From assembly GCA_958510825.1 (NCBI GenBank), contig OY294047.1, positions 48,033,365-48,097,364 of the forward strand: 64,000 bases of DNA, written 5' to 3'. This DNA is from Brachypterus glaber (Eukaryota; Arthropoda; Insecta; Coleoptera; Kateretidae). The notes beneath the pieces are model-generated. The model was not told where the DNA came from and did no database searches. It saw only the letters and a program-made list of their open reading frames with translations. This document shows positions 1 to 13,337 of this stretch, piece after piece. A program made the translations under genes and the position numbers. The stretch's first letter is position 1; each line of letters starts with the position of its first letter.

Positions 1-700
1 AAGACATCAGTCGTAATATTACATGTTACATAATTTTTATACGTGCATGCATTTTTCTAACGTGCTAATTGGCCTATTTTAATTTTTATGCGTGCTATGC
101 AAATTCACGTTATGTTGGTATTAATACCATAATGTAATTATAGGCTTACGTTAAAAAGTTATTATGTTACATAAAACCATCCTTTAAATCAACCATGGCC
201 TTGCATTTTATAACAAGCGTTTAATACCCGCCTACACATTGTCTTAGATTTTTTAATTTGAATAAATTATTTATTTAGATCAAATAAATCTTGAAAAGAC
301 AACTTTATTAAGGTTGGCGCTAGTATTATTTTTGACGTGTGTGGGCGCCAAAGAAAGTAAATAGTACATTTTTAACCTAGTAAGAAAATGAAACATTTCC
401 AACTCGAGATATGCTATTGAAAATGTCATTTTCTTATAAGGTTAAAACACTATTTTATTTACAATCATATAAAACATAAAATATTACCAAAATAATTGCA
501 TTTAAAGAAAGGGCGCGCTATTCATAAGGTAATATCTAAAGCCAAGGCATTTTAGAAAAGATCTCTTTTATGCCCTTGGTTAGAAAAGATATCTTTACTA
601 ACTTGTTAAAAAATAAATAAATATGATATACTTTGCAACCTTTTATAATGCACAAAAAGGACTTTTTACTCTATGATTGTGAATTTTTTTTATGTAATCG
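1..700. other. AT-rich sequence with one imperfect hairpin
   Basis: No gene is visible. Arms at about 372-400 and 418-444 (taacctagtaagaaaatg and its inverse) form a hairpin. A short direct repeat, tagaaaagat, occurs at 550-590. Confidence 0.5.
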
Positions 701-2590
701 TTTACTATTCCTTAAAACTACTTTTGTTTGGACAAAAGTAGTTTTAAGGAATAGTAAATTATTACATATATATTTTTCTACATCTTTAAAAAAATAAGTC
801 CAACCGAAGTGACTGATCGATTTCGTGTTTTTTTAGCACTCTTTAGAGCCACATATCGGTAGAAGAACAACTACGAAAATGAAATCTTTTTCATACAAGG
901 GGTTCTTGAAACCAGAGATTTCTTCCTTTTTTAGACGGTCGTTAGGTTTTATCCAGTCTCTGCTTTTAGCCGTAGATGTCGCTAGCTGTTATTACTGTTT
1001 CTTACAATTATTTTTCTACTGCATATATTATGTGGAAAATATTTGATTTTCGTAGTTGTTCTTCTACCGATATGTGGCTCTGAAGAGTGCTAAAAAGCAC
1101 AAAATCGATCAGTCACTTTGGTTGTATTTTTTTTTTAAAGATGTAGAAAAATATATATGTAATAATTTACTATTCCTTAAAACTACTTTTGCTTTGATTA
1201 ATGCAGACGTCCAACCGAAGTGACTGATCGATTTCGTGCTTTTTAGCACTCTTGAGAGACACATATCGGTAGAAGAACAACTACGAAAATCAAATCTTTT
1301 CCACATAATATATGCAGTAGAAAAATAATTGTAAGAAACAGTAATAACAGCTAGCGACATCTACTGCTAAAAGCAGAGACTGGATAAAACCTAACGACTG
1401 TCTAAAAAAGGAAGCTCTCTGGTTTCAAAAACCTCTTATATGAAAAAGATTTGATTTTCGTAGTTTTTCTTCTACCGATATGTGGCTCTGAAGAGTGCTA
1501 AAAAACACGAAATATATCAGTCACTTCAGTTGGACGACTGCGTTAATCAAAGCAAAAACAGTTTTAAGGAATAGTAAATTATTAAATATATATTTTTTTT
1601 CTACATCTTTAAAAATGTACCAAATTTTTCAATTAATTTAATTTTTTTGCTTGAAAAAAAATTGATTTGTTTATAATTTGTCAATGAAAACAAATCTTTC
1701 CTAAATCCTCCATATACATTAAACTATTAGATAAATCTGATATTATGTTGAAGGATCATTTATTATTATTTAATCAGATTCAAAGAAATAATTAACACAT
1801 TATAATATCTACATACTAATCTTGTTATGTTTTATCGGTCTACGCAAGGAAAGGTATAAATATATTTTACAAGTTGATTTAGTGCAGTTTCACTCAACAA
1901 TGGTTAATTAATTTAATTTATTACATATGCGTTTTAAAAATGTACCTATGTTGAGAACAAGAAACTAGTTTCATAAGTAAGTGAATAAACAAAACCTAGG
2001 TAAACTCACATTTTTCATTTTGTTTTCCTTTTTTCTTCTGGTCTATGTTAAACTGTACATGAAATTTAAAAATAATTCCCCTTGACTTTTTCCGACTTTA
2101 AACAAATAACCAAGTTATAAATTATATTAATTTTTAGTCTAAATTATGCTGAAAATTTCAGAAAACATTAGGTATTAAGACAATTTCCAAAATTACATGT
2201 ATTTTTAAAATTTAAATCAGACAAAACCGAATCTGATTAAATAATAATAAATGATCCTTCAACATAATATCAGATTTATGTATACGGAAGTTTTTAGGAA
2301 TTTTTTTTTCATTGACAAATTATAAACAAATCAAATTTTTTTCAAACAAAAAAAAATAAAATTAATTGAAAAATTTGGTACATTTTTAAAGATGTAGAAA
2401 AATATATATTTAATAATTTAATATTCCTTAAAAATACTTTTGCTTTGATTAACTCAGTCGTCCAACCGAAGTGACTGATCGATTTCGTGTTGTTTAGCAC
2501 TTTTCAGAGCCACATATCGGTGGAAGAACCAGAGATTGCTTCCGTTTTTAAACGGTCGTTAGGTTTTATCCAGTCTCTGCTTTTACAAAT
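701..2590. repeat. Nested foldback repeat (family A)
   Basis: A set of inverted copies is folded into one another. A 27-bp perfect hairpin sits at 701-758 with a 4-base loop. Segments about 732-1160 and 1160-1580 are inverted versions of one another; about 1500-1790 reappears inverted at 2225-2590. Marker strings are actattccttaaaactac, gtgactgatcgatttcgtg and cacatatcggtagaag. Related sequence occurs at 4840-4975 and as the 437-bp tandem units near 30.2-31.1 kb. No coding capacity is seen. Confidence 0.7.
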
Positions 2591-3204
2591 TACATTTTCA
2601 TGTGTATACTAAATCGATGGTTTATCAGTATATATCAAAAGTAATAGTACTTTTGGCACTTTATTGATTAGTAGCCATTAAAATTAAGTTTCAATCGAAT
2701 AAGTATTTTTGGAAGACACTGAAAAATATTCATGTAGTTTGCCACAAGTTTATAATCGATTTCCTAGAATTCAGTGTTTAATTTAATAGTATTATTCTGA
2801 TAGTATAATACTGCCTTGTTAAGCATAAAAGTCGTATCTGGAAATTAAAAATAGGAAAGAAAAATTACTTAATTAAAATTAATTATTATTGTTTTAAAAT
2901 TATTTTTTAACCCTTTATTGCATATTGTTCCCAATCGGGAACACTTTTTTACCAAACAGATTAACCATATTTTTCATTAAAATTATTCTAACTACATGAA
3001 TTAATTACATAATTAGTTACAAAATATTAAAAAATTTCATTTTACTTCTTAAAAATAACTTTAATTCTCGACAAATAGTTAAAGCTTAAAGTACAAAATT
3101 CTTGAAAAGAAACAAGTTACCCAAGTGATTAACAAAATTAGGAATGTGTTTTGCCTAATTCACAAATTATTAAATATTCCTTTATTTTTTGTTCTAAACT
3201 ATCT

Positions 3205-3423
3205 ACGAAGCTGAAGTTTGCAACGTTTTTTTGCATCGGAAATTCAAATAGTATATTAAAGCACTTATTCCATAACACGTTTTTAGCGCACTAGAAAACT
3301 CGCCGCAAGCGGCTTGTTTTCTAAATTTGTACTCGTGCGCTAAAAACGTATGTTATGAAACTAGTACTTTAATATACTACTTGAATTTTCGTTGTAAAAA
3401 AACGTTGCAAACTTCAACTTCAT
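3205..3423. mobile_element. Palindromic MITE with 8-bp target duplication
   Basis: Inverted arms beginning AYGAAGYTGAAGTTTGCAAC surround a second inner palindrome centred on cgccgcaagcgg (about 3300). The direct repeat AACTATCT flanks it at 3197-3204 and 3424-3431. Related inner sequence (tatattaaagyactagtttc) also occurs near 14700 and 57340. Confidence 0.7.
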
Positions 3424-3796
3424 AACTATCTTACGATCTTTAATCTCAACAGGGCAGAATACTGATATATTGCGTAACATAATACTGTACATGCTAATGT
3501 GAATCGATAATCAAAATTTTTAATCGGTTAGCAATATAATTTGAATGCTTAAATTAATTGTCCATTACAACAGTTATTGGTGTTGTGTACTAAGAACGCA
3601 ATAAATCTCAAAATCTACACAGACAAAATTATCCTTGTTTATACTGGAACTTTTTATTTACATATTTAGTAACAGTCATAGAGTTCCGTGATGTTATGAC
3701 AGTTCTGTTAGCAAGTTTTGCAGATTACAATTTAAAATATAGCTGAGTTAATTAAACTGACAACATTGTGGCACTCAATGTGACATTTCTACAGAA

Positions 3797-3843
3797 AAAT
3801 TGGAGTTTGGACTTTGGACTTTTTGGACTTTGGACTTTGAACT
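3797..3843. repeat. Short tandem repeat (ggactttt unit)
   Basis: About five imperfect copies of ttggacttt in a row. Confidence 0.75.
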
Positions 3844-4009
3844 TAAAAAAAACATAGTTTGATTCACTTTGCAACAAAGTATACAATCAAATCAAAAAAT
3901 ATATATATATAATGCCGTGAATAAAAACCAAACGTATAGCCTTTTAATCATTTCAGAAATCATTTAAACTAATTTAGCAGTTTTATAAATGTTTATATTT
4001 AAACCATTG

Positions 4010-4441
4010 ATTTTTTAGGTGGATCACTTTAATAGAGATTTCTCCCGTTAGATTAGACAGGGACAAAAGTTCTACCCAAAAAAGATAGAAGACATACATA
4101 CACTCCCACTTCCACCCAATCAAAAAAATTCTGTATTCGTTCTTTGTTGAACAAATACAATATTTACTTGGCCGGGCGAAAAGTGTAACTATTATTTTTA
4201 TTAAAGAAATTACTGGCGCCATCTGAATTTTAGTAGAATTATCTTATTCTACAGATTCACATTAGCTATGTTCGTTCGTGCCGCTCACTGCTACACTTTC
4301 CGACCAACCAAATAAATACTGTATTTGTTGTATGAAAAACAAATACAGTATTTATTTGGTTGGCTGGAAAGTGTAGCACAAATGAGATAGTGATAGGGTA
4401 GACGTCTTTTGTTTCATAATTCTAGTTGTAGAGAGCTCCAT
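4010..4441 (+). mobile_element. MITE family B, copy 1
   Basis: A roughly 400-bp unit containing a strong internal palindrome (ccaaccaaataaatactg with its inverse, 4300-4363) and ending gagagctccattg. Copies lie at 28510-28912 (inverted) and about 49975-50354. Outer ends share CAATGG. No coding capacity is seen. Confidence 0.75.
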
Positions 4442-4839
4442 TGCTCCACAATCTAGGTAACGAAACCATTATAATTTGGAATGTTCTATTTTAAATATTT
4501 ATTTTCGATTTTTTTCTGTGTAGTTCGAAGATTAAAGTCAATAGCTAATATTAGATTTTAATAATTTCTCTGTAATTAAATTTAGTTAAAGTATAGATGC
4601 AAGCATTTAATGTGATAAAATGTAGCAGTTACACAGTGTTAATGACTCTGGCAACAGCATTTTTTATTCATATTACAAAATAACTACAATGATATCTTTT
4701 GCCTATGATCTAAAGGTAATATAAAGTTAGGCAATTAAACTTTAGTATATATAAATAGCACACAAATACTTATATAATTGCCTGCCAACTGTACAGGATG
4801 ATTCAGAAATAATTAAAATGAAGTTTTGCTTAAAAAAAT

Positions 4840-4975
4840 AATAAATAATAAACTAAATTGTTTGATATTTACAATTTTAAAAAATCTATATAAAATATTT
4901 TACTATTCCTTAACACTACTTTTGTTTGATTAACGCAGTCGTCCCTCCGAAGTGATCAAGTTCGTGCTTTTTAGG
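4840..4975 (-). repeat. Family A fragment
   Basis: The inverse of one end of the 437-bp unit at 30.2 kb: the strings gtttgatatttacaatttt, tttactattcctta and gcagtcgtccctccgaagtg are recognisable. Confidence 0.7.
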
Positions 4976-5610
4976 TGATGAGGGGATATAAAAAAATGTA
5001 CTTTTTTTAAATTTTAGGGGTGGTTGGTTGGGGGTAAGTTTTATAAAAAATTGTATTGTCAGCCGAATTAAGCATGTGTACCAAATTTTAGCTTTCTAAG
5101 TATATTCTAAGTGGTCGAAAAAGCCTTTGGCAGATTTGCCCTAAACAAACATACATACATACTAATAACAACAAACATTGCAAGTTAAATAAAAGCTTGT
5201 AAAAATATGATAAACTTCCCCAAAAAATCCTTTAAAGCAAGCTACAACAGCTACTATTCTCTTTCTCAGTTTTTATATAATAACTCAGACATTGTTTAAG
5301 CTACAATTTTGGCATGTTATCTGTTCCATGGACCATTATCTACTGTAATTTGCAAAGGGTAAATTTCACCTCTAACATTAGCAGAAAAAAAAATTGCCTT
5401 TCAAGAAAAAATATTAATCATATAGAGTAACGATGAAAATTTGTCAGGAAAGTAAAAAAACAAACTGCAAAATTTTGAAAAAAATAATTCAGTTAATCTC
5501 TCTAATTAGTTTAACTAATAATATTAGAAAGTCATTATTCTTTAGTTCTACTTTGGAGGAAGTCGGGATAAAGAGATAAGCAAATAAAAATAAATATGAA
5601 AGACGCAAAG
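4976..5610. other. Unassigned AT-rich sequence
   Basis: Nothing recognised. The interval contains only short A/T runs and no long open frame. Confidence 0.4.
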
Positions 5611-5617
5611 GTTTATA

Positions 5618-7598
5618 CAGGGTTATTCACGGAAGTGGCCTATTAAACGTTTATGGAGAACCAATAACTCTGAAAGTCTGCTAATTTGCACTTTGGGGTT
5701 TTTGAATATAGGCAATCGATTAAAAATGGTTTCATGCTTGTGCCACTTCCGGTTGTACCGGAAGTGGCACTCAACTTTAATTTTTTAAATGGAACACCCC
5801 ATATATTTTTTAATTTTTAAAATTTGCATAAAATTTGCTTTATTTTAATGTATAACACGTTATGTCTATCTCCAGTAGTTTTTGAGTTATTCAAGTTTTT
5901 AGCGAAAAATAAGCAAATTCAAGCACCCCTAAAAACAATAATTTCTCCTTGATTTTTTAAATTGAAGAAAAGTTGTTTTGTATTTTGCTCAATGATGGTT
6001 AAGCGAATCATTCTAAGCTAAAATGGAATCCAAAATTTATACAGGGTGTCTGAAAAAGCAGGTGAAACTTAACAAAATTAAAATAGCCATAACTCTTTTT
6101 TTTTAAATGACACCCTACATTTTTTTTTATTTGTTTAAATAGAGAATTAAATTTTCTTTAAAATAAGTATAAAATATCCTATACCTAACTTTAACCGTTT
6201 TCGAGCTATTTGCAAATTAATGTGAAAAAGAAGTATTTTGCAGTATTTCTGCAATTACGTAAATTTTTAAAATTGTATTGTGTTTTTATTTCTTTTAACC
6301 TAAATGTTATCGTTCTTATCGTGATAAATTAGTGTAAAATAATGGCAGAGGCTTATTCTTACCCTGTTATTTTGGATTTATTTGCTATTTTTGGTGAAAA
6401 TTATAAAATAATTAGTAGAACCTGCAGAAACTTTAATACAAAATATCCTGATTTACCAAGAATGTCATGTAAAAAATTTAGAAGAATACACAAAAATTTT
6501 TCGCAATTTGGAAAAGAAAATGCAGTGAAATCTCTTACGAAACCAATTACAAACAACGAAGATAACGAAGTCAATGTTTTGGGTTACTTTTATGCATATC
6601 CACATGCCTCAATTCCTGCAGCTAGTTACGACTTGGGAATTTCCTATTCAAGCATCCAAAGAATTTTAAAAAACCACAAGATGCACGATTACAAAAAGCA
6701 AAAAATACAGGCCTTAAAACCTAATGATTTTCAAAATAGAGTGGACTTTTGTGAAAATCTTTTGATAAATATTCAAGAAAAACCAAACTTTTTAAAAAGA
6801 ATAATTTGGACGGACGAGGCTAAATTTTCTCAACAGGGTATTTTTAACAGAAGAAATGTACACTACTGGGCGCATGAAAATCCAGTTTTAAGGTAAATAT
6901 AATGATCTTTGAGGTAAATAAATAAAAATCAATTAATTTTTCTGGCCTATTTTATAAAATATAACAAATTTTAACAGAAATACGGCTTTTTCACAATAAT
7001 TTGCAAATAGCTCAAAAACGGTTAAAGTTAGGTATAGGGTATCCTATACTTATTTTAAAGCAAATTTAATTCTCTATTTAACCAAACAAAAAAAAATGTA
7101 GGGTGCCATTTAAAAAAAATGAGTTATGGCTATATTAAATTTGTCAGATTTGACCTGCTCTTTCAGACACCCTGTATAATTTTTGGGTTCCATTTTAGCA
7201 TAGGATAATTCGTTTAAGCATCATTGAGCAAAACACAAAACATCTTTTCTTTAATTGAAAAAATCAAGGAGAAATTATTGTTTTTATGGGTGCTTGAATT
7301 TACTTATTTTTCGCTAAAAACTTGAATAACTCAAAAACTACTGAAGATAGACATAAAGTATTATACATCAAAATAAAGCAAATTTAATGCAAATTTTAAA
7401 AATTAAAAAATATATGAGGTGTTCCATTTAAAAACTCAAAGTTAAGTGCCACTTCCGGTACAACCGGAAGTTGCACAAGCATGAATATATTTTTAATCGA
7501 TAGGCCATATTCAAAAACCGCAAAGTGCAAATTAGCAGACTTTTAAAGTTATTGGTTCTCCATAAACGTTTAATAGGCCACTTCCGTGAATAACCCTG
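5618..7598 (+). mobile_element. Tc1/mariner-type DNA transposon with long inverted arms
   Basis: The element is bounded by TA dinucleotides (5616-5617 and 7599-7600) and perfect inverted termini CAGGGTTATTCACGGAAGTG. The inverted similarity extends about 640 bases inward from each side (about 5618-6255 and 6975-7598). Inside the arms, a second terminus-like CAGGGTGTCTGAAAAAGCAG occurs at 6043 and, inverted, near 7178, so either one element has repeated subtermini or one inserted at the centre of another palindromic element. The unique middle, about 700 bases, holds a transposase fragment at 6342-6896. Confidence 0.8.
6342..6896 (+). pseudogene. Tc1/mariner-type transposase, N-terminal part
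   Basis: The frame encodes 184 residues. Residues about 1-125 look like the paired helix-turn-helix DNA-binding region (PAASYDLGISYSSIQRILK near residues 91-110). The beginning of the DDE catalytic domain follows as RIIWTDEAKFSQQGIFNRRN, where the Asp of WTDE is the expected first catalytic acid. A stop (TAA at 6894) comes about 25 residues later, before the second and third acids, so the protein cannot cut DNA. A full transposase of this class is roughly 340 residues. The frame lies centrally between the inverted arms of the element. Confidence 0.7.
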
Positions 7599-7858
7599 TA
7601 TAGAGAAATAAAGGTAAATACAAAACAAAACGGCTTGATTATTCCCAGTGGGAGTCGAAATAATGATGATAAATTAGAATTATTAATTATTCATTCAGTA
7701 CTAATATTATTATGCCTATTAGTTTTAAATTTAGTGCGTTTATGATGTCACGTTTAATAAATTATGATGAGAGTTAATTACATACTTATGCAATATGTAC
7801 ACATACCTGTGTGGAGTTAATGCGTTTTCTCCGATGCAGCGAGCTAAAATTATGATTA

Positions 7859-8005
7859 AGGGCATATCCACAGGCTCGAATAACAACATAGTACATAAGA
7901 ATGCGATGCCGTGATTGGCTTGATGTGCCGCCATGTATCTTGTAAGCCAATTACTGTACCGTATTCTTATGTAATATGTTGTTATGCGAGCTTGTGGATA
8001 GGCCT
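7859..8005. mobile_element. Palindromic MITE family H, copy 1
   Basis: A 147-bp almost complete palindrome with termini AGGGCATATCCACAG next to TA on both sides (or TTAA, which would suggest piggyBac). A second copy lies at 61979-62127. Confidence 0.8.
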
Positions 8006-8134
8006 TAAACATTATGTTAGTTTAACGTTTTTCTATATTGTACTTAGGTACTACTTTTGGTATGAGGAAATGGGTAGGTATCTGCAAGGAAATGATCCTA
8101 CTTGTTTTTGAAAAACTTAAAAATGAGTCGATTC

Positions 8135-8968
8135 CATAGACAAAATAAACAAATAGATTGATTTTTGACCGTCTGCGCATACTTCTGCATCCCGACTAAA
8201 TGCGTCCTCCATTTTGATTCCAATTGTCCAACATAAAGTAAAAAAATATATATTTTATGTTGGTAACACTGTGTTGCGTTAGATAGGAATATTTTCTTTG
8301 TTAGAGATGTGTCTTTTCATTTTACTTCAGTAGTCAGTAAAGGTTTCTTTTTGTCGTTGTTTTGTTGCAACAGTTTGTTATATATGTAAAAACTAAATCA
8401 GTATGTTATACTACACAGATATTTATTTATTTTTACCAGTAATTTAAATATAAAAATATAATTCTTCACAAACACCTCTAACATATTCGTGCAACAGGTT
8501 AACATAACCTAATTTATGTATGTTTTGAGTTTGTTTTCGAGGTTTTTCTATTATTTTTTCTACGCGTTTGGTGTTTTGTGCTAGAAGGGTGAACATTTTA
8601 TTTTATTATAGACTATATAATAGCGTTTTTGAACTTTTAAAGTCTTTCTGTGTTTTTTGTATATTTTATAGTGCTTTTTCAAAGAACTAGTAAAGTCTTT
8701 GCAATGACGTGTTTTATAAAAAGTTGTAGAAACATAAAACGACTGCTACCTGCAGACTGCAGTATCATATTTTTTAGGTAAGTTTGATTTTTTTTAATAC
8801 AACATAAGAAAACATTAAAAAGTAAGGTTATGTCGTTTATTTATTTACATTTTACTCACTAATTTAAATTTCCCGGCTGATTTCTGACGTAACTTCCGAT
8901 CAAAATGGAGGACTCGTAAATTTGTATATAACCTTGAGATGACAGCTCATCTATGTTCTTTGTCTATG
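8135..8968. mobile_element. Non-autonomous DNA transposon, 8-bp target duplication
   Basis: Termini CATAGACAAA and its inverse are flanked by perfect copies of GTCGATTC at 8127-8134 and 8969-8976. A second inverted block, ctccattttgat, lies at about 8208 and 8897. The 834-bp interior has no long open frame. The 8-bp duplication suggests hAT or another 8-bp superfamily. Confidence 0.75.
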
Positions 8969-9464
8969 GTCGATTCAGAGAAACCCATCTTGGGTTTTAG
9001 AAGATTTTACTGAAAATTTTTCTGATAGTGGAATTTGATCTGTATGATTGGATAAAAACCACGCTCTTGTCAAGCAATATCTCCGTTATTTAAAAAGATA
9101 CAATTTTTTTTCAAAAAACAGCGTTAAATGAGAGCCATTGAAGTTTTTATTCACGTATCCAAAACTACCCCTTGCTTGCCAACCCCCTTGAAACCATCCC
9201 CTACTTCTGTTGTTCAAATAGCACCCCCAATTTTTATCAAAGAATATGAAAGTACATTTCATTCTGAATTCAATTCAATGAGTGGTATCATTTATTAATG
9301 GTAACCAAATGACAGAAATAAAATTTATTTGTCACAAGCAAATAATTTAATTGCCATATCCAACCAAATATTTAGTTGACACAAACAAACTGTTTTATCA
9401 GTGTATAAGAAACTTTTGGTTTTAAAATTTTTTCGTTATTGTTTTATTTGTTTAAACATCTTAA

Positions 9465-9855
9465 CCAATTTACCATATCAAACGATTTTTTTAAATCATT
9501 AGGTAAATAATATCAGGGCAAACATGGGTTGCCTCTCTATAATGGTATAAATGTAGGTACTTAGACAACTTCGCTAGAATATTCGGTCAATTTACGTATC
9601 AAACGCTTTTTTAAAATCAGTAAATAATACCAGGATAATTTTGAATCTTAACCAAGAGGTTTCTATGACGATTTGTATAGGTAATTAGTCAGCTTCTCTA
9701 GAATATTTGACAATTTACCGTATCAAACTCGGTATCAAACGCTTTTTGAAAATTAGTAAATAATACAAAAGCAAACATGAATGTTAAAAAAGGCGTTCTT
9801 TTCTATGACGGTATAAGTATAGGTACTTAGAAAACTTCTCTAGAATATTCACCAG
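9465..9855. repeat. Three tandem units of about 125 bp
   Basis: The string tatcaaacgcttttt followed by tagtaaataatac recurs near 9478, 9598 and 9734, each followed by a tctctagaatatt block. A lone partial unit lies at about 11118-11163. Confidence 0.65.
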
Positions 9856-11730
9856 CGCGAAACGCAATCTTTGCTAATCGAGTGCAACAAGACATTGATG
9901 TTAATGGAAAATGCATTCTTTCCTCAAGCATTTAGGCTTAAGGTCTGCACTTAGAAGAAAGAGTAAGTATTTATTTGCTTAAAATTCTTCTGGTATTTTT
10001 GTTGTTTAAATTATGCTACTCAGCTTTGTTGTTATGGTAAAGGTTTTATGTAAAAATATAAGTCTCATACCAAATAGTAAATCTAAAAATAACGATAATA
10101 ACTCAAAGCCATCAAATTTAAATTTATTTTTTGTCTATTATTTATTTGCGAAAATGGATTGGGAAATTAATGTTATAAAAACTCGTAAAAGTACGGGAAT
10201 AATATATTTTTTTAAACATTGAATACTTTTGGTAACAAATAACTTAAGTTAGCACAAATAAATTTAAAAATAAATATATTTATCCAATACATACAGATAA
10301 TAAGACAATTACCAGCTTTATTTTAAATAGATAAACTCAATAATAACCCCCGCGTGACTTTTACTTTATTGAGTGGATAATTATTTTTTTTACCCACTCA
10401 ACTGTCACTTGTCAAATTATTTTCTTGTATGTCATTAAAATTTTTAATAAAAATATGAATTCCTATTGGATAAAACCACTCATGGGTAAACCAAGAATTT
10501 TCTCATGAACAATATCTTACTTTACCCACTAGTACCATAAATAACTATTGTGACAGCTTTACTTGTGTTCACTTGTTATAAATAATACCTTGAACAAAAA
10601 ATCTTTTGTGCGTGACATAGCCTTGAGTTATATTATGATATCCTTGCATCTAAAAAAAGTTACATAACCTTAAATAATTGTAGTATTCTGCTGGTAGCAT
10701 CTTGGGGTTGACAAACAATCTGCTTACAAGTCAAACTAACCTAAAATTAACATAACCTTGGTTTGGACTTTTGTTTTCTCGCTCTGGCAACATCGGTGCA
10801 ACATATCTATACATAACCTATATTTATATATCACCATTAATCGGAATAAATTCAGTTATGACTCATCAACGTTGAAAATAAACACAGAAACATAGGTTTA
10901 CGGAATAATTTTTATAAAGGTCACTAAATCGAAACATTTGACGACTAATTTGTTACACACAACAATATTGAATATACATATTAACTATAAATATGTTAAT
11001 ATCTCGGTATTTTTCGAAGAAAAAAAAAATGTAAATATTTAAAACCTCGCGTCAACGATTGAATCGACGCGGCGCCTATGCGAGCACTGGAAATTCACCT
11101 ATAAATTAAAAAAATCAGATATCAAACGCTTTTTTAAGATCAGTAAATAATACCAGGATAATTTAAAAAGTCAGATAAAAATTATGTATGGGTAACTGAT
11201 AATCATACAAACATGTGTAACTTTTTACATGTTAACAAAATGAGTTAATATACGGATATAATAACGTTGAAGTTCGATGCTGACACATACAACTACAAGT
11301 ATTGTTCCTGCGGATTGGATTTGTGAAGTATAATATTTTGATAGATTTATTTTAAAACAACTTAGGATGTTAAATCAGATCTTAAGATATTCCTTTATTC
11401 GACAGACTCATTATAAATAATAATCATATGACTGAATTGCTCGTTTTATACATTAACTAGGATTAAAAAAAAATCAAGATAAATAAGTAGCAGTTTATTA
11501 TAACAATAGAATTTAAAAGAAAACATGCAATTTTATGTAATAAAATACTTGTATTTTTTTATTCCAGAATAGTGAGAAAAAGGTTCTGCTAAAATTTTAA
11601 ATAATTAAACTATTTAGTTAATTCTCTGAAAATAATTGTTTTCCATTTTTAATCACGTATTGTATATAAAATGGTTTTTTAAAAGCACTAGTCGGATCGA
11701 GGTATTCATTCCCCTGAAAAAAAAAACACT
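9856..11730. other. Unassigned AT-rich sequence
   Basis: No gene is recognised apart from the small repeat unit at 11118-11163. Short open frames here have no recognisable family features. Confidence 0.4.
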
Positions 11731-11834
11731 TCAAACTATATAACTAACCGGTCTGTGTATGTTGTCGCTGTTATTGGAAGACAAATCACTTGAAACAAGA
11801 CAAATAGTATATTGTTTTACTAAGAGGAAAAGTG

Positions 11835-11920
11835 AAGCTTCTTTTACTAGTCTGTAGAATTTACGGACGACGCGAAGCGGAGTCCGGAAACTACAGACGA
11901 GTAAAAAAAGTGAGTGAAAC
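11835..11920. repeat. Hairpin centred on cgacgcgaagcgg
   Basis: The arms ttttactagtctgtag and ctacagacgagtaaaa face each other around a GC-rich centre. Similar GC-centred hairpins occur at about 3300 and 55230. Confidence 0.6.
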
Positions 11921-11948
11921 ATACTATTTTTTCTTCAAGCATCCTATA

Positions 11949-12677
11949 CAGGGTGATCCATAACTGGCATGCCAAAATTTAAGAGGTGATTCTAGATCCA
12001 AAAATATAAAAAAAGTTCCTATAAAGGTTGGTCCGGAAATGAGCCCTAAGGGATCTAGGGCCCTTTAAAATTGTAATAAAAATAAGGTTTTTAATTAATA
12101 ACTCGGGTACCGTTTAAGCTAGAGCGGCGAGCTTTTGCATGTATACTAGTATTAATAAGGGCAATAAGTTTATGTTAATTTATTTTTTTAATTTATCCAT
12201 AGGCGTGCCCAGACGGACAAAATATATGAGGCTTAAAACATTTTTCCCCCAAACTTTTCTATGTGTATGTTTTTTGAATTTGTTGTAAAAAATATAGATT
12301 TCTAGAGTAAAAATACATATAAAATATCATATAGTGTAACACTGTAGGAGCAACCGTTATCAAAAAAAAATGCAATTAAGAGGAAGTAACATTTTGTGCC
12401 ACCAAAAACGTTACTTTTTAAAAGGCTATTACTCCTTTAATATTAAATTTAGGTGTTTTGGTGTATAATACTTTTTTGCTCAGTTTTAAATGAAGAATCA
12501 CCCTGCAGCATTAAAATTTTATTGGTGCTTTTTTTTGTTCCCCATTCAATACGTCATCTTCGAAGGGCCGTAGCTCCCTTAGGGCTCATTTCCGGACCAA
12601 CCTTTATAGAAACTTTTTTTCATATTTTTGGATGTAGAATCACCTCTTAAATTTCGGTACGCGAGTTCTGGAACAGG

Positions 12678-12680
<3 letters not shown>
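11949..12680. mobile_element. Mariner-type non-autonomous element, family C copy 1
   Basis: CAGGGTGATCC at the left and an inverted, imperfect CAGCCTG end at the right are both next to TA. Inverted arms share catgccaaaatttaag, gaggtgattctag and ggtccggaaatgagcc. Related copies: 27320-27487 (right end), 39585-39724 (short), 57384-57692 (right half). A long TA microsatellite begins exactly at the right TA. Confidence 0.7.

Positions 12681-12742
<62 letters not shown>
12681..12742. repeat. (TA)n microsatellite
   Basis: About 30 uninterrupted TA dinucleotides directly after the end of the family C element. Confidence 0.95.
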
Positions 12743-12744
<2 letters not shown>

Positions 12745-13337
12745 ATATTAATTTATGAATTTAATTTATTCTTTAATAAAGTATGTTTTTTAATTAAAAT
12801 AGGCCAATAAAACCCTTTCGAAATAAACTTAAACCTTCCTTAGCTCATTTTAAATTTTTTTCGTAGGCTAAATCGTACACTTTTCGCGATTTCGGTGATA
12901 ACTTATCTAATGTAATTTGCAATTTCGGAGAGATTTGTAGGTGTATAAACCATATATTCTTCTTCAATCATTTTTAATCAATTCCACACAAGGTTTTTGC
13001 ACAGAATCTGGAGTCAACCACCTGTTTACATAATAAACAAACAAGTTTGAAGTATGGCTATCATCAAAGTCAAAGAGTGCTGCCGCCAGTGGTGGTTTTG
13101 CTAACTCACTTTTTTTACGGCGTACAACAATGAACTCATTTTTTTACTGTAAAAAAATAGATTACTTCTAAGTAGTGTGTTCAGTTATAAAATATGAACA
13201 TTTAGTACACTTGAAGAAAAAATACATTTTTTTTAAATAATGATGGAAAGATGAGTTTTTTTTTTAATTATAAAAAAAGGTATGAAGAGCTCTATCAGCA
13301 GTGAACGAAAGATGTCTAAAAATTGACGAAAAAGAAA

